DNA of 64,000 bases from Escarpia spicata (lineage: Eukaryota > Annelida > Polychaeta > Sabellida > Siboglinidae). The stretch is from assembly GCA_963995525.1 (NCBI GenBank), contig OZ023205.1:51846738-51910737 (forward strand). The letters run 5' to 3'. Each line of letters opens with the position of its first letter. Position 1 is the first letter of the stretch. A model generated the notes under the pieces. The model did not search any database. It worked only from the letters and a program-made list of their open reading frames with translations, and was not told the DNA's origin. This document shows positions 40,171 to 51,100 of this stretch, piece after piece. Made by a program: the position numbers and the translations under genes.

Positions 40171-41939
40171 TTTATTTCAAATATGCTGGCTAACATGATG
40201 TTTGTAATGGCAATAAATAAATGTACACTTTAGGAAAGACTTGGAGGTTTCTCAAATTCAGAAAACATTTTGGGAGAGGGTCTTGAGTTGAACTACGGAA
40301 CTGTGGTCATTGTAATGAGGCACAATGGAATGGTTGTCACTCACTATATCAAGGTTTAACTGTATTAGAATTTCTTTGTTTCATGTGCACGTTAATGTGA
40401 TGTTTGTAAAGTCTGCATGCACAATTTAGGTCAAACAGAAAAGATGCACAGAATCAATGATAACTGGGTGTCCATGAAACCTCCAAGTTATACAGAAACT
40501 GGCCAACCGGACAGAGGTTATATTTAAAAATTTAAGAAAAAACATTAAGTTGATGCAAAGGGCCTTGGGTTGGTTGCAACCAAACAGTGATCTCTGTAAT
40601 GAATTGCAATGGAACAGTGGTCACTTTAACAGGTTGCAATGAAAATGGTCACGAACTACAGTAAAACCTGTCCACAGTGAACAATGTCAGAACTGCGCAA
40701 TCTGTCCGATACGGCCACATTATCGCTATGAACAGGTAGTGGACAATGCAAAGTAGTCATTTGGGACTTTCAAAAGTGTCCATTGTAGACAGATTTTGTT
40801 AAGGGCAGGTGTCCGATAAGACAGGTTTTACTGTAAAAGCAATTGTATTCTATAGTAATGTGGAAATCTGTGTAAAAACTACCAACAGAATATAATCTCA
40901 AGAGAACCTTTAAATGTAAAAATAATATGCAGCAAGAAACATTTATACAAGCTCAGTGCCAGATCGAGTCAGCCGTGATTCTGTTCACAGAATCGTATAC
41001 ATCCTTCTGTTCATGTTGGCAGATTCTTGAAGCCACCTGCAGCTCAGCACATAACATAACTCGGAAACAACGACTCGCATTAAGATTAAGGACAGGCACA
41101 ATATTACAAGTATGGCAATACTAAATAATATTATTGAATATTGTGAAGTATTTCAATTTGGTTTAAGAAAAATTGTTACTTTTTTCTTAAGAATCCAAAA
41201 AACGTGTTGAATTGAACAATACTTCTATAGCACCTTCTCTTTTATTATAACATTAATATAGCTAAACACACAATATTGCACTGTGGAAAATGTCGCAAGA
41301 ATTGTTGAAATACTATTTTTGAAAATCCAATACTTTTTAAACATATTGTGCCTATCCCTGATTCACACAATATTAACTACTGGTGAAATCTGCAAACCTA
41401 CTCTAACTTTGCATCAACAAGACCAGATAACTTGAGCACAGGTATTTGATAAAATATTTACATGCACACAAGAGATTTTATTTTGTGTAGAGCTACCACA
41501 TTTATGTTGATGCTGGCATCATGCTTGTCAGCTGTCAACAAAAATTCATGTGATTACAGCATTGCCATGGTAACGAGGACCGTTTCATGGGAAATGGACA
41601 TCAGTGGTACCTGGCTCACATTAGCAACAACTTTGGGACTAATCAACACTTCAGGAACAAGAATAGTTGAACAGTGTATATCACATATTACATACATGTA
41701 TCTACAATAACGTCATAACTGGCTTGTTGGAGAAATTATAAGAGAATAATTGCAGTCTGTTTTGGCTCAGCGCGACAAATTGTCTTCCTAGATTTTTCTC
41801 GGTGCATGCTGCCATACATTACCTCAAGTTCTAGGCATGGAAATCCAAACGGAAAACGTGGGATTTTCTGTGCCTTCCAGGAACAAATGCACGACAGACA
41901 AACACATGCTCCCAGATAGGATGATACAGAAAGAGGCAA
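40171..41939. other. Convergent intergenic region, no gene seen
   Basis: Sequence between the 3' ends of the phosphatase gene and WDR82. It contains degenerate MITE-like phrases (GTGGTCA...TTTAACTGTA near 40300-40360 and CAGTAAAACCTGTCC...GACAGGTTTTACTG at 40660-40835, an inverted pair that marks another MITE of about 180 bases). No gene is supported. Confidence 0.5.
40658..40836. mobile_element. MITE with CAGTAAAACCTGTC terminal inverted repeats
   Basis: The left end CAGTAAAACCTGTCC is the reverse complement of the right end GACAGGTTTTACTG, each flanked by TA. The body repeats GTCCGATA and GTGTCC phrases on both sides. TA target and CAGT ends again suggest a Tc1/mariner-pogo non-autonomous element. 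Confidence 0.65.
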
Positions 41940-41945
41940 TTTATT
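41940..41945 (-). terminator. WDR82: Candidate poly(A) signal of WDR82
   Basis: AATAAA on the minus strand, about 142 bases beyond the WDR82 stop codon. Confidence 0.45.
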
Positions 41946-42086
41946 TTCCAGCAAAACTTGTCTCGTGATCTGTAGTATCTGAACACCATCCATCTGGCCT
42001 ATGCTATGCAACAGCTGAACTATTATTCCAGTTGTCATGGTGATGTAAAGTCATTGTAGCAGTGTTGCTAAGCAACTCGAGAAGAC

Positions 42087-42116
42087 TCACTCATCGACCT
42101 GTGGCAGCCAGAATGC
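42087..42116 (-). CDS. WDR82: WDR82 terminal coding micro-exon
   Basis: Only ten codons including TGA: it encodes the conserved AFWLP tail and a short acidic end. Acceptor TTTCAG at 42122-42117. It lies 853 bases from exon 8 and would be missed by an ORF search. Confidence 0.85.
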   Translation of the reverse strand, partial: AFWLPQVDE

Positions 42117-45100
42117 CTGAAAGTGACAGTAGACGGCATTGTAATACACAACTGTTAGTATTTAAATTTAATAACGATTCTGCAATCCTTTTCATGTTTG
42201 ATTACTTTTAAAATTACCTTGTCTGTTCCTCGTATATTAATATGTTCTTGATACTAAAAATAACACGTGTCGAATGTATGATGCCTACCAAATGGCATTT
42301 ACTAAGCCTGAAGCATTGTTCACAATTTGAATTTTCATTCACGAAACATTCAAATTGAATAAAAAATATTCAAATAGTAAGCAGGCATACCTTCAATGTA
42401 TTTAATCAACAAATTATTACTAAAATATTAATTTCATACTGCTAAAACAAGAAACGAGTTTTGTTGGAAATGGGAAAAGGTCACGTTTTTTAGATGGTAT
42501 TGGATAAAAATGTATAATGATTTTAACAGGTTAACAAAACGACTGTTTTATGTGGTATTGCAACAGTGAATTTGTTAATATTTCTAATGTTTTGCTTAGC
42601 TAAAAATTACATCCGTACAACATGTATTACTATATACTGAGATTTTTTTACTCTGACCAAACTATGGTAGTTCTACGATGTACAGTGGAAATTGTTTAGC
42701 TGTTAAAGACCAACCAATAAATCTTAACTTGTGAAGGCGAAACAACATTTTAACCTGATGATTTATTTGTTATACAATTTCTCATGGTAAATGTACCACT
42801 GCAACAAAGACTAAAACATGAAGTATAACAGTGCTAATTTAGATGTATTTTGAGATCGAAAGTGTCATGATTTTATAATTTAAATTACACAAATACCGGA
42901 TTAACTTAATTTTGTTGTACAAAGATGGTCTACATAGGATTCCTGTGTATTCGAGCAGTGGACACGTACCATGTTGGAGCATGCGGTTGACAGCATCATG
43001 TACTTGGGGTTAAACTGTATGCACTGCACTGGGCCTGTGTGGTCACCGTTCAGAATCGCCACTTTTGCCCCCGTCTCTGTGTTCCAGCAGTGGATCTTTC
43101 CATCGGTCGAACCTGCAACCACCACAAATAAAATTACAACATCTCGGGTTGTTAAAATTCGAGATTCATGAGGTGGTAGATGCAAAGGCGCGTGTGTGTG
43201 GGTGGGTGTGTATTAATGCACTGCGTGGGCCTAGAATTTTAACCCAAGCCCGAACCGCACTTAGCAGTTTGAGTCCAGGCCTGCAAAAATATCTCATGCC
43301 AGTCCCAGCCCAGACCCGCAAACTAAAATTTACGCCCAGGCCTACAAATGTTTGTCCCAGGCTTGGCCCGCATGTTTTAGGCCCAGGCCCGGGGGGCCTA
43401 AGATGAGTAAGCCCACGGCCAGCAAATTTCTATAACATAAAGCTTATAATAAAAAGTAGCACAACATAAACTGTAAATAAATTAATACATAGGTATTGTT
43501 TTTGTAACATTAATAAAAACACTAACATCTTATTGTTGTCCATGAATTATCTGAAATACTTCATAAAATAATTACTTCATAAAATATCTGTAAATATTTA
43601 TTAAGAGGCATGCAGTGCTAGCTGATTGGTTGGTTAGACTCGGTGGTGGTTTTTGTTTGAGCCAGTCACCTCTGACTGACTACAATTTGAAATAATTTAT
43701 CTTTGGAGTAAAACTGGCATTCTTGTGTATTTGTTATCCCATGAGTTTACATAGCAAGAGACCATGGGATAGTGTGAAGTCCTGTTGCATGGTTAAATGG
43801 ATGCAATGTTCCTTTGAAGCGAGTTCCTCCAATGACTGCCCTTTTCACACTTTTACAATGGGGACAGAACCCACAGCGAGCCTTCTGTTTCATTCATTGG
43901 TGATCACTTAATAGGTAAGGGTTTTCCCTTTAACGTCTGTACCGAACAAAATTATCACTCAATGTGAACAAAACACATTTTATAATGTTTAACAATAAAA
44001 AAACAACCTAGAACAGATTTGAATACAGTTTTGAATCAAATACAGATATCTTGCTTGTGTATAGCGGAACTATGTCAACTTTTCTAATGGTTGACATTTG
44101 GTTGTTTCAGGTGTCAACTATATTGTGAATCTGTAATTATTAGTCTATATTGATACAATTGATTTACACAGTACCATGTCTACACAAGGCATGGCAAGCG
44201 TAAACAGAACAGTAGAATGCATTTGATATCAATAAAGTGTAGGATATTTCACTCTATAGTTGTCCAGAATATTAATTTTCTATGTTTGTCACTTACAGGT
44301 GACAGAATATTAATTTTCTATGTTTGTCACCTACCTACAGACAATACATATTTAACCAATAGACACCACAGTCACACCATTTTATAATAATTAAATGAAC
44401 ATCAAAATAAACACAACTTGCAATTATAGAAAATCAATAGTTTCGAAGATAAAAAGTGTTAGGCAACTGTTCAGTCTAACAGGGGTCAAGTGTGTCTACT
44501 CTGCCTGGGCAGTGTGACCAATTAAAGATTAGTCAAGGTCTCAATGGAACAGTAGCACTAGGCTGCAAATATTAATCATGGTGTTGACTTTGTGGCACAT
44601 TAAAAAAAATCTATTGTTGGGGGTGTCTACTCTGCCTGGGTGCTGTGACCAATTAAAGATTAGTCAAGGTCTCAATGGAACAGTAGCACTAGGCTGCAGA
44701 GATTAGTCTTGGTGTTGACTTTGTGGCACATTAAACAAAATCTACTGTTGGGGGTGGTCTCAAGGGCCCTTCTCAAAACCACATCACTAGATAATGTAAA
44801 ACTTTTGCACTTTGGGGGCCCCTTAGGTGCCCTTAGAATGATTCAATCAAATACAAATGTCTTGTATACAGTGGCAGCACACTAAGATACACCTATGCAA
44901 AATTAGAAAAAAAAGTTGCTGAACAGTTTTTGAAAAAATAGGCCAAATGTTACATTTTTACCAGTTTTGGGGTCCCTGGAGGCCCTAGGGAGCCCTTAAA
45001 ATGATTCAATCAAATACAGATTTCTTGTGCATAGTGGCAGTGCCCTATGATATGTCTATGCAAAATTAGAGAAAAAGTTGCTGAACGGTTTCCGAGATAC

Positions 45101-48100
45101 GGCAGCTAACGGCGGACGCAGAGTGATGGCAATAGTCCCTTGGACCTTCGGCCAAAGGACTAAAAAGCATTCATGTTGTCATTACTTTTTACATATTTGT
45201 GAATTGTTGATGATGTTTAGTTAAACCCATGTATTAGCAACACAAGCACTATGGTAACAAGCTTATACATGAGTTGTGAATATTATTTTGTAATTTATTT
45301 ATAACTTGTATTGTATTTATTGAATGTTTTAGTTTGAGAAGGGCGTAGCAACATACAAGTCTATAACTTCAGCTATGTCCTTTCAACAGCAGCACACCAT
45401 ACTGTGCATATAATATGTTGTTGAACAATCTTTCATTCATTCATTCATTCACCAAATAGGGTGCCCTGCCACACCGGTTAATGTCTAAACAACATTCAAC
45501 TGCTTTAGGAGGAGGTTCACTATTGGAAATGGAATATTAAGATACGCAATTAGGGGTTTACATTTTAAAAATGAAATTTGAGGGGCTTCATATTTTGGAG
45601 AAAGGGAGTTGACAAAATGAGGGTTCTCATAAACCACCTGGCTACAGGCTTGCTGTGTCTAATATTGAATATTCATTATTTTAACATAACAACTTATTAA
45701 TTTTACTCATTTAAATAGTTTTTATCTTTTTATATAATTATTTGTACCACATCATATCTTTCTATTGTTTTTACTATGCCTTTTTACAATACAGCACAAT
45801 CTAATATCACTGTATAAATATGTTGGTATAGAAGTCGATAACCATGTACCCATGTGACTCACCAGTGAAGACAAACTGTGAGTCAGGACTGAAGGAGGCC
45901 TCCAAGGCGATGCCCTTGTGATTGGCGTGGCCCTGAAACAACATGTTGGTGTAAAACAACATTGCTTCTGTTTATAAATATTCAGGTTCGGAGAGCAACA
46001 TCCCATCCAACCTCTGTGAAATCATTAGCTAACTGACCTATTCATCATGAGACCTGTTGCCTATCAATGTCTGTTAATTAAGCCAAACAAAATGTATGCC
46101 AAACATGTTGAGCGTTTGGACATGTTGTATATTTTGTTGAAATTCTGGCCCCAAACATTTTTATGACAACAACATAAGACAAAGTTTTAAAGCCTCAAGG
46201 TACATTTTAGCAGTATAGAGTTATGAGCATCATGTTAATGGGCAACGTTTTAGTTTTACAATGATACTAGTGTAATCCATGTACGTCAGTTTGTTGCAAA
46301 GTTACGGATGGTGTAATTGACTCCCCAGAAGAGACAGATGACAGATGACATCAAAGTTGTTTACAGTCCAAATCACATACCATTCAATCAAAAAAATATA
46401 TTAAAACACTTTTCAGCATAGCATTTCCAAACTGCATTACATAGTAAATTGTTTATAATTTCTAAAACTAAACTGTTGTAAGAGAAACCGCCCTTATGAG
46501 AGAATGTCAGAAGGACTGACACGGAGACTGACCATAAACGTCTGTAGGGGTGTTCCCTGGAAGGCGTCGATCAGCCGAATGACTTGGCCATTTGTTGAGA
46601 CTAGGATCAGTTTGCCATCGGGACTAAACTTGAGCCCCGTCCAGTCACAGTCCTTGTCTTGCTGCAGTTTGAACGTCGTGAATGGACCCTGAAATATCCA
46701 AACCAGCCAACCGTTTACACTAGCATAATCAATAAACCACAATGTTTTAATACATCAATTATAACTCTTCAGGATATCAATGTCATATATGTTTTACCTA
46801 TTTGTGCACATATTAACAAGTTAGCTGGTAATATTAAAAATGCACTGACAATTCCATCATAATTTAGGAGCTAAAATAGTTCACTAAACCAGAGTAATAT
46901 TTTGTAAAATGCACAATCCAGACTTATTTTACAACCAAGAAGCAATTCGTATTTTCTATGCTTCTATAAATGTAGTTAGGCCCACACACACACTAGCAGT
47001 GGCTAACAGAGCTGGTGTCAGCCAATTTTACCTGATTTCCAACCCGACATTTCTCTTAGTAAATGTGAGAATATTACATCAATTACTTATACTGCAATAA
47101 AGTTTGTTATCTTATCTTTCAGAATGTGGTGTTTTGTTGTTCAGTGAATAAAGTATTTACGTGCGCCAGGCGCTGGGAGACAAATGGTGTTGGCTGGTTT
47201 TTGCAAGTGTGAATCTTGTCCGTGAAGCCGTTTGTGCGGTACGCTGAGAATGGCTTCTAAAAATACTTTTCGCACGTTTCAGTGTCTGTGTGTATAATTA
47301 TAGAAACAACGTCATCGGAAAGCCCGGATTCCGACGATTTCATTGGTGGGTTTTAAAGAATTCCTTTTCTAATTATGGGATAAAAGTAGATGGAGTTTTT
47401 TCTGGCACTGTTGTAGACGAACTAGTGATAAAAATCACTCAGAATTATAGCAAATGAAAGGTGAGCGTTAGTATTTTGTTGTGGCGTTCACTGTTTTTAA
47501 GTATAAATTCATACTGTGACGCGTATCTACGTAAAAGTTGGAGGCCAAAACATCTGTCGCGCGATCGACCGGATCGGGCGTAGCCAATGACGGCAGCCGG
47601 CTCTGCTGCCGTCAGTCACCCGGGAACTTTGACGATGAAGGATTGTAACTGTGGCATTTTCTTTAGTGTTCTTTAGTGTTTGATCGAATTGTCTTTTTGT
47701 ATTTAATTTTCGTATGTCTCGCAAATCTAAAGATCTAACCGTCCGCTGTGCGTCGTCAACGGCGTTCTGCCGTGCGTCGTCCACGGTGTTCCGTTGTGCC
47801 GCCGTGCGTCGTCCACGGCGGTCTGCTGTGCGTCGTGCGCCGTTAGCTGCCATATCTGAAATTTTTGTTGGTTCTACCTAATAAATGAAAGGGGCCCAGG
47901 ATCAAAACTACTTGCCTTGTCAAATGAACGTAGATCGTACAGCTTGAGACACTCGGAATTGATGCCCGCAGCAAAGATAAGGCCTTCAGGGTCAAACGCA
48001 GCGACAGGACGCCCAGGTAAGTGCATCAAACCCTGGGCACATAACATAAACAATGTCACAAATTTTCACAGAATATTACTGATATTTTAGTGTTTTACAG

Positions 48101-51100
48101 AAAAACAAATTGGACGTTTTATGATGTGCCTGTAGACATATTACAATTGTATGTATTGATCACATAATAATACATTTTATTTGATCACAAATGGTTTGTG
48201 GCGATTCAAAACATTATAAAAAAATGGTCAACAATTGTTAAATAAATCAGTATAACATAGATTAAAAATGCTTTCAGATGTCATGAAACAAGTTCAAGCA
48301 GCTGCCACAGAGGTGGTAGGAAAGATTGCAAACAGACGCTAAGAACATCGCACGCAGGACCCTACGGTAGAAGAGCTGGCTGCAAAACAGAGGAAACTTC
48401 GTTTACGCATTGAAGCCTGCAGCCAGAGTAGAGGTAGAACCCTAATGAGGACTGAATGAAATAAAATCCTGCGTCTCATCAACAAACGCCTGCGTGACCT
48501 GGCCTATCAGCATGCAAGCCTGCAGCCGTCTCGGACACTATCAACACAATATTTGAGACACACAGTCCACTCGATACAGTAAGCAAAGGCATCCTAGTGG
48601 CATTACCGAAACCAAAGAAACAGCTTTGTTCAACCTCAGACCTATTGTACTTCTCAACAGAATCCGCAAAATCCTATCCACAGTGGTTCTCCATTGCATC
48701 CAAAACAAGGTCAACTTGTTCACCGGGCCATACCAAAGCAGCTTCAAGCAGGGCTGCAGCTGTGCGGACATTGCATGGGCCCAGTGGATGCTAGTGTCTG
48801 TAGTAATGTCACAGCACTGGGATTTCCACAAGATGGGTATTGACATGTCCCATGCATTTCACACCATACAATGCCGCAGAATACCAGACATCCTCCATCT
48901 TGCTGGCGGTAGCGAAGAAGACCTCTGACTTGTATGCCTCCTCCTCACTGAGACACACCTGATGGTTCATGTGGGATCCACGCAGTCAGCTTGGTTTGAA
49001 ATGACACTTGGCTCCCTAAAAGGCAGCTTACCTCCTATGCTGTTTACGTGCTATCGTGCTGCAGCACTGGCACCTGTCCGACAAAACACAACTAGGCGTG
49101 ATCAGCCAATTTCGGCCCTAGGCATGCCACTAGAGTGGGAATATGCAGACGATGTGAACTTCGTAGATAAAGAACGAGAGCCACTAGACACAGTACTGAT
49201 CACCACTTGCACTGAGCTGTCAAACTAGAACCTCTTTGTCAACGCATACTCCTCAGTAACACCAACGAGATCGGTGATGTCGGTGCTATGCTGCGAGGAA
49301 ATGAGCAGTGGAGATCCAGCAAGACGCTAGGATCCCTGCTCTGCAGTACAAAAGACGTGCAACATCGGTGATTGCTGGGCAATATCGTGTTCCAGTCGAA
49401 AATTTTTGATGTTTGGGCCCAAAATCCTATTAAGCAAGCAAATTATGGTGTACGATGCCAGAGTCGAGTCATATCTGTAATGTTGTATAACTTCGGCAAC
49501 TGGGCTGTACTTCAAAAGCTGGATGCTTGCCACAGCCGCCACCTGCACTCGATACTAGGCATGCAGTGGCCAAACGGAATGATTTCAAACGAAGATCTGT
49601 ATGCGCACTGTGACACAGAACCGCTGTCACAGTATGGAGAATGCGGAAGTTAACCATTTCATTACGACAGGCCGGATTTCCTGCCGCACTGTCTGTGACA
49701 CTTCAGTACGACAGGCCGGTTATTCGGCATTGATGGTGTCTGCTATTCAAATCATTTTTACTCATAATTGTCCACTACGTGGAGCCACTTGTTGCATACA
49801 GCTGCCAAGGCAAATAAATGAGCTATTCAGCAGTGGTCATCATTTATTATGGCTCAATAATAGTTTATGGAGATTTTCGCGGCTATTAATGATGGATTAT
49901 CAAAATCTGCGGTAGCCACAATGGCAGACGGCATTACTTCAACTAGCAATTTGCCATCATGTTTTGGATATTATTTAATAGTTTTAACGAAGAATCTTTG
50001 TCGGATGTTGATGATCAACACAATAATGATGTCGGCGAACATAGTATAGAACTGTGTTCAGCAACTACAAAAACTTTGAAATCTTAGTGATGATGATGGA
50101 ATGTAAAATGATATGGCTCATTTTATTCACTGATTATCATACTTTCCAAAAATATATAACAATCCTATTCATAAAATTAATTTGTGTTGCTCAAATCTGG
50201 GAATGCAGTGTTCAGTGGTCACAGCTGGTCAGGTCTGTAGTACTGAAATGGTTAATGTTCAGCCACATATTGCACATACCCGAAGACAGCCCTTTGTCGG
50301 GTGACTCGGGTCATGCCGATACAAAGGCAGAGTTGGGAGGCACACCACCAACCAGCTAGACCTACTGCGCTCGGACCTCAGAATGACGAGCATCAGGCTG
50401 AGGTCGCAATGACATCAAGACTCTGAGAGAGCTGGCGGAAGACCGGGATGGAGGAAACTTTTGGGGGACTGACTGCGACATTAAGATGTCCCTCAAACTA
50501 TTTATGTCACAGGAACAGTACATCACCATCATCACACAGGTTAACATTAATCTCAATATTATATAAGTTCCACATAATTGTATTGTAATTGTTTTATTCA
50601 TCATCATTATTTTACAGATGCAACTGTTACTTTTTGAATACTATTTAATTGTGTTTGTATACAATTTAATTGTGTTTGTGTGCATGCATGCATGCGTGTA
50701 TGTGTTCTAAAGATAGTGCAGATGTTCAATAACCTGTACTAGAGATAAAAGTTGCATAACAAATTTTCAATGTTGTCTGTTAAACATACAAGGAATTGTG
50801 CAACAAGATTATAATATGAAGACAAATCTTTGGAGACCACTTACCTGGCAATTTGGAGACCTAAGGTCCCACAGTCTCATGCTTTTGTCTAATGATCCTG
50901 ATAGAAATGTGTCGTCTATTGGTGACATGTGCAGTGTAACTACTCTGGAAACAAAACAATTTACACTCAATATGAGATACATTTATTTCATGTAAAGAGT
51001 TGCTGAAATCTTATGACAAGTTGTTTTTGAGTTAGACCGCACTTGGAAAACTTTAGACGATGTGGTTTATCACAGAAGGTAGACACAGTTCAGTCTTGCC

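Noticed and set aside
42903..42969. Read-through C-terminus of WDR82 exon 8
   Set aside because: The conserved AFWLP end is recovered only by splicing at GTACGT to 42116; kept only as a possible isoform.
47527..47853. 108-codon Arg/Ala/Asp-rich frame
   Set aside because: Largely a CGTCGTCCACGG tandem repeat; no domain, no splice support.
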